Positions 47,137 to 56,652 are shown, counted from the stretch's first letter. The stretch is DNA of 64,000 nucleotides from Leeia oryzae DSM 17879 (GCF_000376945.1 NZ_AQXU01000022.1:186001-250000), one strand, 5' to 3'. Numbers and translations: made by a program. Notes: a model not told the origin generated them from the letters alone.

Positions 47137-47179
47137 TGGTAACCCCATCAATCTCTTGTGGATCATGACATGGTTACCC
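47137..47179 (-). promoter_or_regulatory. Repeated TGGTWACCC boxes before the BMP-family gene
   Basis: TGGTAACCC (from 47137) and TGGTTACCC (from 47171) are near-identical direct repeats 34 bases apart, each nearly palindromic, so they also form an inverted GGTAACC/GGTTACC pair. They sit 27-70 bases upstream of the gene and are plausible regulator sites. Confidence 0.45.
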
Positions 47180-47250
47180 ACCCAATTTTTCAATCATGAA
47201 GCTTGCTTGCTTCTTTTAAAAACCGCAAGTGTAGCGGACAGAAATCGTGA

Positions 47251-48183
47251 TCAATATGGCTGATTTAATTGTGCACAAGATTCCATGATCCGGGTCAATA
47301 ATGCCTGGTCAGCCAGCGTATCCAGCCACCACTGTAATGCCTTGCCGGAGTGGCTGCTGCGCCATGCCAGGTGGAAGTTCGCTGCAGAACGGGTTTCATT
47401 GACGTCTTTCTTGATCAGGCGGCCACTCTGCAAATAGGGCTCCGCCAGTGCCTTCGGCAAGTAGCCGCATGCCAGTCCGGCAAGTTGCGCCGTCAGCTTG
47501 GCTCGCATGTCCGGCACCACCAGTGCTTCCTGCCCTGACAAAATACCCGAGGTACGAGGCGGCAGGCTGCGGGAGCTGTCTGCGGCGGCCACTGCCCGAT
47601 GCCACTGTATATCACTGGCCATCAAAGGTTCTGGAAGCTGCGCCAGCGGATGTTGCGGAGAAATACAGAAAATGAACGGTTGCTGTCCCATGGGGCGCGT
47701 GATGATGCCGCTGCTGGCAGGCGGGTCCCCGGGGGCACCGATGACCAGATCGGCACGCTCGTCCACCAATGCGTCCCAGGTGCCGCCAAAAACTTCATGA
47801 GAAATGCTGATTCTGGTGCCGCTTGCCTGTTCGTAAAAGGATGTCAGTAACGGGTAAAGGACAGATACCGGGAAGAGGGTGTCCAGTGCAATGGTCAGTT
47901 GGGTTTCCCAGCCGGTAGCTGCACGTTTGACTCTGGATTCCAGTGCATTGGCTGCCCTGAGCAAATGCCGGCCTTCATGGAGCAGTTCCAGACCTGCCGT
48001 TGTCAGGCGTGCCCGATGACCTGCGCGATCAAAGATCTGCACATTCAGGTCTTGTTCCAGCTTCTGGACAATATAGGTAATGGCGGAGGGGACTCGGTGC
48101 AAGGCTTCTGCGGCGGCAGAGAAACTGCCTTCGCGGTCAATGGCGTCAAGTACTTCGAGTGCATCCAGACTAAGACGAAGCAT
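47251..48183 (-). CDS. LysR-type transcriptional regulator
   Basis: A 310-residue LysR regulator. The winged helix (LSLDALEVLDAIDREGSFSAAAEALHRVPSAITYIVQKLE) and the effector domain are intact. It resembles the YhaJ-like branch with SAITY in the recognition helix. The ATG at 48183 follows AGGAAA. It lies between the BMP-family gene and fnr on the same strand; its target is not evident, as there is no divergent partner. Confidence 0.9.
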   Translation of the reverse strand: MLRLSLDALEVLDAIDREGSFSAAAEALHRVPSAITYIVQKLEQDLNVQIFDRAGHRARLTTAGLELLHEGRHLLRAANALESRVKRAATGWETQLTIALDTLFPVSVLYPLLTSFYEQASGTRISISHEVFGGTWDALVDERADLVIGAPGDPPASSGIITRPMGQQPFIFCISPQHPLAQLPEPLMASDIQWHRAVAAADSSRSLPPRTSGILSGQEALVVPDMRAKLTAQLAGLACGYLPKALAEPYLQSGRLIKKDVNETRSAANFHLAWRSSHSGKALQWWLDTLADQALLTRIMESCAQLNQPY

Positions 48184-48287
48184 GAATTTCCTGTCGCAAA
48201 TCATGCAGAATCAACCCTGTCCGTTTTACGGCTATGCCTGGCCAAACAGGAGTTGAGGGGGGTAAATACAATGTCAGGCAGAAAACT

Positions 48288-48331
48288 GGCAGATAAACAC
48301 GGGTATCAGAAACCTGTAATGCTTATCTGCC
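48288..48331 (-). terminator. Possible terminator of fnr
   Basis: GGCAGATAA and TTATCTGCC form a 9-bp outer stem around an imperfect inner ACGGGT/ACCTGT stem, just after the fnr stop; only TTTT follows, so it may be weak. Confidence 0.4.
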
Positions 48332-48341
48332 GCATGGCTGT

Positions 48342-49094
48342 TTATTTTTCAGGGCAACCTGACAAGATGGCTTTCAAGGCTGGCAGGTCGGTAATTTCGA
48401 CCTCTTTGTTGCTGACCCGGATAAAGCCCTGATCCTGGAACTTGGAGAAGCTCCGGCTAATCGTTTCCAGCTTCAGCCCCAGATAGCTGCCAATCTCTTC
48501 ACGTGTCATCCGCAAAATGAAATTTTTGGATGAGTAACCACGCAAGGCAAAACGCTGGGAAAGGTTGATCAGGAAGGCAGCCAGACGTTCTTCCGCTTTC
48601 ATGTTACCCAGCAGCATCATTACGCCATGGTCACGGACGATTTCACGTGACAACACTTTGTAGAAATTATGCTGCAAAGATGGAATATTGCGACTGAGCT
48701 GTTCGAGCTCGGTAAACGGAATTTCGCAGACTTCGCTGTCTTCCAGTGCGATGGCACTGCACGTATGCGAGTCACTGCTGATGGCATCCATGCCCAGCAG
48801 TTCACCTGCCATCTGGAAACCCGTTACCTGTTCGCGGCCGTCTTCCGAGACAACGCTCATTTTGAAGAAGCCAAGGCGAACGGCGTAGAGCGATGACATC
48901 GGGTCACCTGCACTATAGAGCTGTTCACCTTTTTTGATACGGGTGCGCTGACTGATCAGTGTTTCCAGCTGGATCATTTCTTCTGAAGATAAACCCAGTG
49001 GCAGGCAAAGTTCTCTCAAGCTACAGCTAGAACATGCTACCCGAAGATTTTTCAGGGATACTTCTTGGATCGGAATGGTACCGGTTGTGGTCAT
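48342..49094 (-). CDS. fnr: FNR-type oxygen-sensing transcriptional regulator
   Basis: A 250-residue CRP/FNR-family regulator. All four [4Fe-4S] ligands are present: C21, C24, C30 (VACSSCSLRELC) and C112 (DSHTCSAI). The cNMP-like barrel is followed by the recognition helix EEIGSYLGLKLETISRSFSKFQ, whose E..SR set recognises TTGAT half-sites. It activates anaerobic genes when the cluster is intact without oxygen. Two perfect FNR boxes lie in the divergent gap upstream. Confidence 0.96.
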   Translation of the reverse strand: MTTTGTIPIQEVSLKNLRVACSSCSLRELCLPLGLSSEEMIQLETLISQRTRIKKGEQLYSAGDPMSSLYAVRLGFFKMSVVSEDGREQVTGFQMAGELLGMDAISSDSHTCSAIALEDSEVCEIPFTELEQLSRNIPSLQHNFYKVLSREIVRDHGVMMLLGNMKAEERLAAFLINLSQRFALRGYSSKNFILRMTREEIGSYLGLKLETISRSFSKFQDQGFIRVSNKEVEITDLPALKAILSGCPEK

Positions 49095-49341
49095 TACAGC
49101 TCAGCCTGTTACGAGTCTTGCTAATTCTACTCAAATTTTGACTTTACTTATACATTATCCAATCTTTTTTTTGCTGAATACGTCTTTGGGTACTTGTTTA
49201 TTTGTGCAATTCTCCACTAATCACTTTTGTAATCATTTATCTTGATTGTTGAAATCAATTATTTTGATGTCTATCGTGAGTGGCGGGGCGGTTAAACTGC
49301 ATCCTGACGAAGATGCTCACCAAGAGGGGTGCGGGTTCCCA

Positions 49342-49355
49342 TTGATACGGATCAA
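49342..49355. promoter_or_regulatory. FNR box 1
   Basis: TTGATACGGATCAA matches the FNR consensus TTGAT-N4-ATCAA exactly. Its centre is 33 bp upstream of the second box, about -74.5 relative to the start site proposed from box 2. Confidence 0.85.
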
Positions 49356-49374
49356 GCGCCAACCCTCAGCAGGG

Positions 49375-49388
49375 TTGATGCATATCAA
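49375..49388 (+). promoter_or_regulatory. FNR box 2 with -10 element (class II promoter)
   Basis: TTGATGCATATCAA is a second exact FNR consensus. A CATAGT hexamer at 49411-49416 lies at the distance expected for a -10 element when FNR is centred at -41.5, so transcription would begin near 49423 and run into the hemN-like gene. Confidence 0.85.
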
Positions 49389-49448
49389 CACCTGAAAGGA
49401 CTTAAAGCGTCATAGTTCAGCCACGATATTAAGAGATTCATTGTAGCT

Positions 49449-50717
49449 ATGACGCCACTTCGCCTTGATCAATACGATAGCGTAAATGTTGATTTCCCCT
49501 CTGTGGTTGTACCCAGAGCCTGGAATCATCCATTGATCCTGTCGCTTGATGATATTGCGGTTTTTCCTACCGCCAAACAGTACCGCCAGCCCCGGTTGAA
49601 TGATGCTGCACTATCCCGTGCGTGGCATAAGCCGGCTGTTGGCCGTTTGGCCTTGCCGCTCAGTCTGACGGAAGTCTGGCCTGACCAGGTGGTGGACGAG
49701 GCCGGGTTGACGGCTGCCATTGCGGCGGAATGGCAAATGCGACATGACACGCTTGATGGCCGCAAAGTGAGATCGACCACGTTGCAACTGCCGGTTGCCG
49801 GGCTGGATGCAGAGGCCATTATCGCGCGCTGGTGGCAAAGTTCCGGCAAGGCAGTCACCGAACTGGGCGGGCAACGCCAGATTCGTTTGCGTTTTTATGG
49901 CGAAACAGGCCGACAGCTGGTGGATTTGCCTGAGGGTGTGGATGTTTATCTGCAGGCGATCAACCCGCAGGATATTCATTACCATGCGACGCAATTGTCG
50001 GCCCTATGGCGTTTAAGAAGCAATACGACAGGTCGTTTGTCGGTGGATATCCTGATCGGGGCGGGTGAGGCGGTTGGCGTGCCAGCCATCGAATATGTCC
50101 GCAGCCTGATGGATTTGTCGCCCGAGCGGGTTTGCCTGAGGCTGCCGCCGCTAAATACCTTGAGTGCAACCCGTCTTGGGCAGCAGAAAGATGCGCTTTA
50201 CCATGTGATCCAGCTGCTGGAAGACAAAGGCTATGGTCATCTGGCGGGGGGCTGGTTCGTTAAGCATGGTGATCCGTGGTTGTCTGCCCAGCGGATTGGC
50301 CGGTTGATTCTGAACACGACCGGTAACTGGGAAACCATGAATGTTGACTGGATTTCGGTCGGGCCGTCCGCGTGCTCCATTATCGGGACGGTACAGTCCT
50401 GGAACAGCGAAGAGGCACGGTATATCGAGCAAATCCAGGAAGGGCGTTTGCCTTTGGTGACGGCCAGAAAGTTGCCTCTGGACATGCTGGTCCGTCGCGC
50501 GGTCGTGGAGCAGTTGCTGTGCCTGGGGTATCTGGATTTCCTGACGTTTGAGCTGGCGTATTTCATCCAGTTTGACCAGTACTTCGCGGCCGAGCTAAAA
50601 CGCCTGCAACCACTGATTCAGGCCGGGTTGCTAGAGAAACGCCAGCGAACCCTGTGGTTGACCGAATCTGGCCGGTTACTGGCTGACCATATTGCCAGAC
50701 AGTTCTTCTCTGCCTGA
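49449..50717 (+). CDS. HemN-like protein lacking the radical-SAM cysteine motif
   Basis: A 422-residue intact protein aligned by eye with oxygen-independent coproporphyrinogen dehydrogenase HemN over most of its length. The middle shows SVDILIGAGEAVGVPAIEYVRSL (HemN: NIDLIYGLP...), then NVDWISVGPSACSIIGTVQSWNS and a C-terminal winged domain LRRAVVEQLLCLGYLDF-like block ending WLTESGRLL. The N-terminal CxxxCxxC that binds the [4Fe-4S] cluster and SAM in HemN (Cys62/66/69 in E. coli) is missing; only three scattered cysteines remain. It therefore should not perform radical-SAM decarboxylation. A role as a heme-binding or heme-delivery protein, or in anaerobic regulation, is conceivable. Two FNR boxes drive it and fnr is divergent. 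Confidence 0.85.
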   Translation: MTPLRLDQYDSVNVDFPSVVVPRAWNHPLILSLDDIAVFPTAKQYRQPRLNDAALSRAWHKPAVGRLALPLSLTEVWPDQVVDEAGLTAAIAAEWQMRHDTLDGRKVRSTTLQLPVAGLDAEAIIARWWQSSGKAVTELGGQRQIRLRFYGETGRQLVDLPEGVDVYLQAINPQDIHYHATQLSALWRLRSNTTGRLSVDILIGAGEAVGVPAIEYVRSLMDLSPERVCLRLPPLNTLSATRLGQQKDALYHVIQLLEDKGYGHLAGGWFVKHGDPWLSAQRIGRLILNTTGNWETMNVDWISVGPSACSIIGTVQSWNSEEARYIEQIQEGRLPLVTARKLPLDMLVRRAVVEQLLCLGYLDFLTFELAYFIQFDQYFAAELKRLQPLIQAGLLEKRQRTLWLTESGRLLADHIARQFFSA

Positions 50718-50887
50718 AATTGATAACCTGCTTGTACATGGTTCAAACCTGATTCATCAAGGATGGTTTGAACCATGAAATCCCCGTTTGCCGTGATCGT
50801 GTCATCCCTGTCTTTATCTGGTACTGCATAAGCCTGTCGCTTGCGGTAAAATCCCATCTGTCTGTCATGTACTGATCGGAATTTCTG

Positions 50888-52729
50888 ATGTACCAGGTCG
50901 CCTACCGTTTATCGTTGTCCCAGCCTCACGCCCACCTGATTGATGTTGAACTCGACATTCAGCATCCGGCATCCGAAGGCCAAAAACTGTTTTTGCCAAC
51001 CTGGATTCCAGGTTCTTATCTGGTTCGCGAGTTTTCACGACAGATCGTGACTATTTCTGCAACGTGCGGGCAAGTGCCGGTTGCGATCCGCAAACTGGAT
51101 AAAGCAAGCTGGCAACTGTCTGCGGTGTCCGGCCCGGTGACTGTCCGTTATCAGGTTTATGCGTTTGACGAGTCTGTGCGTACCGCTTACTTTGATGCCG
51201 ACCGCGCGTTTCTGAATCCGGCAGCACTTTGCCTCGGTGTTGAAGGGCAGACAGACGTGCCAGCGAGCCTGGAGATTATCCCGCCAGCTGGTGATGCCTA
51301 TCAGCAATGGGAAGTGGCTACCGGCTTGCCAAGAGAGAATGCTGATCAGCTGGATGACTGGAGTTTTGCACCTTTTGTGGCAAGCAATTATGACCATCTG
51401 ATTGATTGTCCGCTTGAATGTGGTGTTTTGGAGCGCTACCGCTTTGATGTTTGCGGTACACCGCACGACATGGTGATTTCGGGTGGTCATTATGGGGACG
51501 CCAAACGCCTTTTGGCAGATACGGCCAGTATCTGTGAAACCCAGATCCGCTTTTTTGCAGAGGATGCCGCCAAGCCTGCGGCACCCTATGCACGTTATGT
51601 GTTTTTGCTGAATCTGGTGGCAGATGGCTATGGTGGACTGGAGCATCGTAACTCGACTGCGTTGATTGCCAACCGGGCGGACATGCCGGGCAAGGATGAA
51701 CCCGTAGAACCGACGAGTGGCTACCAACAGTTACTGGGGTTGATCAGCCACGAGTACTTCCATAACTGGAACGTGAAACGGCTGAAACCTGCTGCCTATG
51801 CGCCATATGATTTGTCTCGGGAGGCGTACTCCCGGTTGTTGTGGGCCTTTGAAGGGATCACCAGTTATTACGATGATTTGATGCTGGTTCGTGCCGGGGT
51901 GATTTCCGAATCGCAGTATCTGGAGACGCTGGCCCGCAATATCACCAATACCTTGCGCAGCCCCGGGGCGCTGAAGCAGAGTCTGGAAGATGCCAGTTTT
52001 GATGCATGGATCAAATATTATCGCCAAGACGAGAATAGCCCCAATGCATTGGCCAGTTATTATGTCAAAGGCGGGTTGTTTGCCTGTCTGCTGGATCTGA
52101 CGTTACGCAAGCAAGGAAAGTCATTAGACGGTATCATGCTGGCGCTATGGCACCGGGTGGGCAAATTGTTCGACCAGACCGGGCAGGGGCTGGACGAGTC
52201 GGCTTGGGAACAAATGGCCATTGAGGTGACCGGGCTGCCGTTGCAATCTTTCTTTGATACGCATTTGCGTACCGCGAGTGATGTGGTTTCTCCGCTGCTG
52301 GCATTGTTGCCCGAATTTGGCGTGGCTGTGCAAAAGCGCATAGCAGAAGGCAGTACAGACAAGGGTGGCAAATATCTGGCCAAAGTGCCAAAGGCCAAAC
52401 CGGTACTGGGTGCGCGGTTGGGTGCAGACGCGCTTGGCATTCGGGTGCAGACCGTCTATAACCAGAGTGCCACTGAAAAAGCCGGGCTGCATGTGGGCGA
52501 TATCCTGATTGCGCTGGATCATGTGAAATTGACGCATGGCAGTCTGGATGCCACGCTGGGACGCTACCAGCCAGGCCAGACCGTGACCGTGCATGCTTTC
52601 CGCAAAGATGCGCTACGCAGTTTCGCACTGACACTGGATGCACCAGCCGAAGATACGGTTGGACTGCAAGTGAACCAAGATTTACCTGTAACATCTAATT
52701 TACGTCAGGCCTGGTTAAAGCCGGCCTGA
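50888..52729 (+). CDS. M61-family peptidase with PDZ domain (glycyl aminopeptidase type)
   Basis: A 613-residue zinc peptidase. The motif HEYFHNWN gives H288, E289 and H292, with E322 in WAFEGITSYYDD as third ligand. A beta-rich N-terminal domain precedes it and a PDZ domain (about 500-590, TEKAGLHVGDILIALDHVKL) follows. Family members cleave N-terminal glycine or alanine or act as broader aminopeptidases. No signal peptide, so cytoplasmic. It is followed 95 bases later by pepN. Confidence 0.9.
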   Translation: MYQVAYRLSLSQPHAHLIDVELDIQHPASEGQKLFLPTWIPGSYLVREFSRQIVTISATCGQVPVAIRKLDKASWQLSAVSGPVTVRYQVYAFDESVRTAYFDADRAFLNPAALCLGVEGQTDVPASLEIIPPAGDAYQQWEVATGLPRENADQLDDWSFAPFVASNYDHLIDCPLECGVLERYRFDVCGTPHDMVISGGHYGDAKRLLADTASICETQIRFFAEDAAKPAAPYARYVFLLNLVADGYGGLEHRNSTALIANRADMPGKDEPVEPTSGYQQLLGLISHEYFHNWNVKRLKPAAYAPYDLSREAYSRLLWAFEGITSYYDDLMLVRAGVISESQYLETLARNITNTLRSPGALKQSLEDASFDAWIKYYRQDENSPNALASYYVKGGLFACLLDLTLRKQGKSLDGIMLALWHRVGKLFDQTGQGLDESAWEQMAIEVTGLPLQSFFDTHLRTASDVVSPLLALLPEFGVAVQKRIAEGSTDKGGKYLAKVPKAKPVLGARLGADALGIRVQTVYNQSATEKAGLHVGDILIALDHVKLTHGSLDATLGRYQPGQTVTVHAFRKDALRSFALTLDAPAEDTVGLQVNQDLPVTSNLRQAWLKPA

Positions 52730-52824
52730 CAATGATTTGTCTGGCCGATCGTCAGACAAAATGACAACCCTGGCCGAACGAGCCGGGGTAGATAACAACC
52801 ATAAAACGAGATGCGAAGAGAAAT

Positions 52825-55470
52825 ATGCGTAACGACGCCCCACAAACCATTTTCCTGAAAGATTACCAGCCGTCTCCTTACCTGATAGACCGGGTGGATC
52901 TCAAATTTGATCTGCAGGATGACTACACGCTGGTCTCTGCGCGGATGATGATGTCCCGCAGCAAAGCCAGTATTGCCGACAATCAGTCTCTGGTGCTGGA
53001 TGGAGATGATCTGACGTTTGTGTCGCTGCGCATTGATGGCGAACCGTGGCCGGAAGACAAGGTGCATGTTTCTCCGGACCAGCTGGTGATCGATGATCTG
53101 CCAGAGAGTTTTTTCCTGGATATTGAAACCCGGATTCTGCCGCACAAGAACACGGCGCTCTCCGGTCTGTACAAGTCTGGCCATAACTATTACACCCAGT
53201 GCGAAGCACAGGGTTTCCGCCGGATCATGTATTACCTGGACCGACCCGATGTAATGGCCCGCTTTACGACTACCATCATTGCCGACAAGCAGCTGTACCC
53301 GGTACTGTTGTCTAACGGTAACCAGGTCGGCCAGGGTGACTCTGGCAAAGGGCGCCATTGGGTAAAGTGGGTAGACCCATTCCGTAAACCTGCGTATCTG
53401 TTTGCCTTGGTAGCGGGTCGTCTGGTGAAACTGGAAGACCGTTTTGTTACGCGTTCCGGCCGTGAAGTAACCTTGCAGATCTGGGTAGAGTCCGGCAATC
53501 TGGACCAGTGCCCGCACGCCATGCAATCCCTGAAAAATGCCATGCGCTGGGACGAAGAACGCTTCGGGCTAGAGTACGACCTGGATATCTACATGATCGT
53601 TGCCGTGAGCGATTTCACGATGGGCGCCATGGAGAATAAAGGCCTGAACATCTTTAACACCAAATACGTACTGGCCAAGCAAGAGACCGCGACTGACGTT
53701 GATTTCGCTGGCATCGAAGCGGTCATCGGGCATGAGTATTTCCATAACTGGACCGGCAACCGGGTGACCTGCCGCGATTGGTTTCAACTGAGCCTGAAAG
53801 AGGGGCTCACGGTATTCCGTGACCAGGAATTCAGCATGGACCTCGGGTCTCGTGCTGTCGAGCGTATCGACCAGGTGCGTACCTTGCGTACGCAACAGTT
53901 CCCGGAAGATGCCGGCCCGATGGCGCATCCGATCCGTCCGGACAGTTATATCGAGATCAATAACTTCTACACCGTGACCGTCTATGAAAAAGGCGCAGAA
54001 GTCATCCGCATGCAGCATACTTTGCTGGGCGAAGAGGGCTTCCAGAAAGGGATGGATCTGTACTTCCATCGTCACGATGGCCAGGCAGTGACGACCGATG
54101 ATTTTGTGGCAGCGATGGCGGATGCCAACGATGTGGACCTGAAGGTCTTCAAGCGCTGGTACTCGCAAGCAGGAACGCCCGTGCTGCACGTGACCGAACA
54201 CTATGATTCGGCCAAGGGTGAATACACACTGGTATTTAATCAATCTTGCCCGGCAACGCCTGGCCAGCCCGACAAACTGCCATTCCATATTCCGGTGAAA
54301 CTGGGGTTGCTGGATGCCGACGGGCAGGAAATTGCCTTGCAGCTCAAAGGTGAATCTGCCACAACAGAAACCGAACGTGTCATTTCCGTGAAGGATGCCA
54401 CGCATACCGTGACCTTTACCGGCGTGACTTGTCACCCTGTACCATCGCTGCTACGCGGGTTTTCTGCCCCGGTGAAACTGGTGTTTGATTACACCCCGGC
54501 GCAGTTGGCTTTCTTGCTGGCACATGATACCGATGCCTTTAACCGCTGGGATGCGGGGCAGAAACTGGCCCAGCAAACCTTGCTGGCGTTGGTGGCCGAT
54601 GTGCAAGCCGGCAAGCCGCTGACACTGGATGCCGAGCTGACCCGTGCGTTTGCCAAGGTGCTGGAAGACGATACGCTGGACCCTGCGTTGGCAGCAATGA
54701 TTCTGACCTTGCCAGCAGAAGCATGGCTGGCGGAAGTCATGGATGTGGCTGATCCGGATGCCATTCATGCCGCTCGCGAGTTTGTGCGCAAGGAGCTGGC
54801 AACCAAGCTGCAGGCGGACCTGTATCAGCGTTATGTACAGCTTGGTCAGGACAAATATGTCTGGAACGGTGAGGCATCAGCCAAACGTGCATTGCGAAAT
54901 GTGTGCCTGGCTTACTTGTCTGACCTTCAAGGCGAGAAGGCGCTTTATCTGGCCAAACAGCAGTTTGATATGGCCGATAACATGACCGACCAGCAAGCCG
55001 CGCTGGCCGTGCTGGCGCAGCATGATCATCCGCTGACGGAAGCCGCACTGAAAGACTTTGCCGAGCGCTGGAAAGCCTACCCGCTGGTGATGGACAAATG
55101 GTTTGCCTTGCAGGCGACCAGCAGCCGTCCCAATACGCTGGAGGTTGTGAAGTCGCTGCTGGTTCACCCGGCGTTTACGCTGACCAACCCTAACAAGGTG
55201 TATGCGTTGATTCGCAGTTTTGCGGCGGCTAACCCGCTGCATTTCCATGCCAAAGATGGGCAGGGCTACGAGTTTATCGCAGATCAGGTGATTGCCTTGA
55301 ACGCCATTAACCCGCAAGTCGCGTCCCGTGTGGTGAGTGCGTTTAATCGCTGGAAGAAATACGATGCGGCGCGTCAGGCGCAAATGAAAGCTGCACTTGC
55401 ACGCATTGCCAGCCACGAAGGCCTGTCTTCTGACGTCTTTGAAATCGTTACCAAGGCACTGGATGCTTAA
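52825..55470 (+). CDS. pepN: Aminopeptidase N
   Basis: An 881-residue M1-family zinc aminopeptidase releasing N-terminal residues from peptides. The exopeptidase motif GAMEN is at 267-271 and the zinc site HEYFHNWTGNRVTCRDWFQLSLKEG gives H303, E304, H307 and E326. A long alpha-helical C-terminal domain closes the active site as in E. coli PepN, and the length matches. It pairs with the preceding M61 peptidase and ends at a strong terminator. Confidence 0.97.
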   Translation: MRNDAPQTIFLKDYQPSPYLIDRVDLKFDLQDDYTLVSARMMMSRSKASIADNQSLVLDGDDLTFVSLRIDGEPWPEDKVHVSPDQLVIDDLPESFFLDIETRILPHKNTALSGLYKSGHNYYTQCEAQGFRRIMYYLDRPDVMARFTTTIIADKQLYPVLLSNGNQVGQGDSGKGRHWVKWVDPFRKPAYLFALVAGRLVKLEDRFVTRSGREVTLQIWVESGNLDQCPHAMQSLKNAMRWDEERFGLEYDLDIYMIVAVSDFTMGAMENKGLNIFNTKYVLAKQETATDVDFAGIEAVIGHEYFHNWTGNRVTCRDWFQLSLKEGLTVFRDQEFSMDLGSRAVERIDQVRTLRTQQFPEDAGPMAHPIRPDSYIEINNFYTVTVYEKGAEVIRMQHTLLGEEGFQKGMDLYFHRHDGQAVTTDDFVAAMADANDVDLKVFKRWYSQAGTPVLHVTEHYDSAKGEYTLVFNQSCPATPGQPDKLPFHIPVKLGLLDADGQEIALQLKGESATTETERVISVKDATHTVTFTGVTCHPVPSLLRGFSAPVKLVFDYTPAQLAFLLAHDTDAFNRWDAGQKLAQQTLLALVADVQAGKPLTLDAELTRAFAKVLEDDTLDPALAAMILTLPAEAWLAEVMDVADPDAIHAAREFVRKELATKLQADLYQRYVQLGQDKYVWNGEASAKRALRNVCLAYLSDLQGEKALYLAKQQFDMADNMTDQQAALAVLAQHDHPLTEAALKDFAERWKAYPLVMDKWFALQATSSRPNTLEVVKSLLVHPAFTLTNPNKVYALIRSFAAANPLHFHAKDGQGYEFIADQVIALNAINPQVASRVVSAFNRWKKYDAARQAQMKAALARIASHEGLSSDVFEIVTKALDA

Positions 55471-55492
55471 GCCGTGTTAGCGGCAGTTTGCT

Positions 55493-55530
55493 GATAAAAC
55501 AAAGGCAGCTTCGGCTGCCTTTGTTTTATC
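55493..55530. terminator. Bidirectional terminator with UUCG tetraloop
   Basis: A perfect 17-bp stem capped by TTCG, with A/T-rich outer ends, between pepN and the converging transporter gene. Confidence 0.92.
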
Positions 55531-55555
55531 CATCATATGACTCGCATCTTGCCGG

Positions 55556-56506
55556 TTATGCCACTTTTATGCTCATGAACACCTGCATGGCCCGCAGTAC
55601 GCCAAAGACAAAGCAGGCAATTGCCAGCAAGGCCATTTGTGCCGGCCAGGTCTGACTAAGCAAGGCCGCGTAGAGTAGTGCAAACAGCGTTTCAGAAATG
55701 ATGAGTTGGCCCGCCAGGCCAAGGGTCAGGTTTTGCGAGGCGATGTTCCATAGCCATGTGGCAACCCAGGTGCTACCTATGCCAAGCGTAATCCAGATGA
55801 TCAGCAACCGCGTGTCTGGATGCAGCAAATGCTGGATGGTTTGCCGGTCAAAGAGCGGCAGGAAAAACAATAGGCTGATGCCAGTGCCTAATCCGATCAG
55901 GGTTGACCAGTCGGCCCCGCTGATGTCAGGGTGCTTTTTCAGGAACCGGGTATTGAGAATGGCATAGGTACTCCAGCTGGTCACCGCGCCTACCGCAAAC
56001 AGTACACCAATCAGGAATGTCATTGCAGAACCTGCATGACCTGCATGCAAACCCTCCAGATTGATCAATACCAACCCGGTGATGATGGCCAGCAAAGGCA
56101 TCGCCAGTGTGCTTAATAAGCCATGGCCTTTATGTCTGAACGCATCAGTCAGTGCCAGCCAGATGGGGGCGGTACCCACCAGCAGGCTGGGAATGGCCGG
56201 GTTCGACCATTTTACTGACCAGACGACCAGCGAATAGTAGAGGCTATTACCGAGTAATCCGAACAGGATGGCGGTCTTGTAATGTTGTCTGAACAGGGGC
56301 CACAGAGATGTTTTCCGCTTGCCCAGCAGGATGAAAACGCAGAATAGGGCATAGACCGCATAGCGCCCCAGACTGATGGCGAGGCCAGGAGTATCTGTTG
56401 TCAGCATGGGAGCTGCAAATACCAGTCCCCAGAGCGCGCCTGTTGCCAGGCCCGCGAGAATGCCGGTCAGGGTTTTTGAATAAGCAGATGAAGCGGGAAA
56501 AGACAT
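55556..56506 (-). CDS. DMT-superfamily (EamA) transporter
   Basis: A 316-residue membrane protein with about ten helices arranged as two EamA repeats; the second repeat is recognisable at AVTSWSTYAILNTRF and ASQNLTLGLAGQLIISETLFALLY. Such carriers export amino acids or other metabolites; the substrate is not predictable. The ATG at 56506 is chosen over a TTG five codons earlier; neither ribosome site is strong. It converges on pepN. Confidence 0.88.
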   Translation of the reverse strand: MSFPASSAYSKTLTGILAGLATGALWGLVFAAPMLTTDTPGLAISLGRYAVYALFCVFILLGKRKTSLWPLFRQHYKTAILFGLLGNSLYYSLVVWSVKWSNPAIPSLLVGTAPIWLALTDAFRHKGHGLLSTLAMPLLAIITGLVLINLEGLHAGHAGSAMTFLIGVLFAVGAVTSWSTYAILNTRFLKKHPDISGADWSTLIGLGTGISLLFFLPLFDRQTIQHLLHPDTRLLIIWITLGIGSTWVATWLWNIASQNLTLGLAGQLIISETLFALLYAALLSQTWPAQMALLAIACFVFGVLRAMQVFMSIKVA

Positions 56507-56652
56507 GTCTTGTGACAGCAACTGGCAGGTGCGACAACGCCGGCCATGCTGAGGTATCCGGTTGCAAAGAGTTTGCCATTATAGGGGAATCGCGCCGCGA
56601 AGAATATCAGACGGCAAGCGTCACCAACTGGGTGAGGGGGATTGAGAGAGGA

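Larger units (their letters stand above)
49095..49448. promoter_or_regulatory. fnr / hemN-like divergent control region
   Basis: A 354-base non-coding region. It holds two perfect FNR boxes (listed separately), an AACCCT/AGGGTT hairpin between them, and a further TTGATT-N5-AATCAA dyad at 49242-49258 whose spacing does not fit FNR. The stretch next to fnr is AT-rich and probably contains its promoter. Confidence 0.6.

Noticed and set aside
49242-49258. Third FNR box near fnr
   Set aside because: The TTGAT and ATCAA halves are seven bases apart rather than four.
49449-50717. Possibility that the hemN-like gene is a pseudogene
   Set aside because: The frame is complete and conserved at both middle and C-terminal blocks, and its promoter carries perfect FNR boxes.
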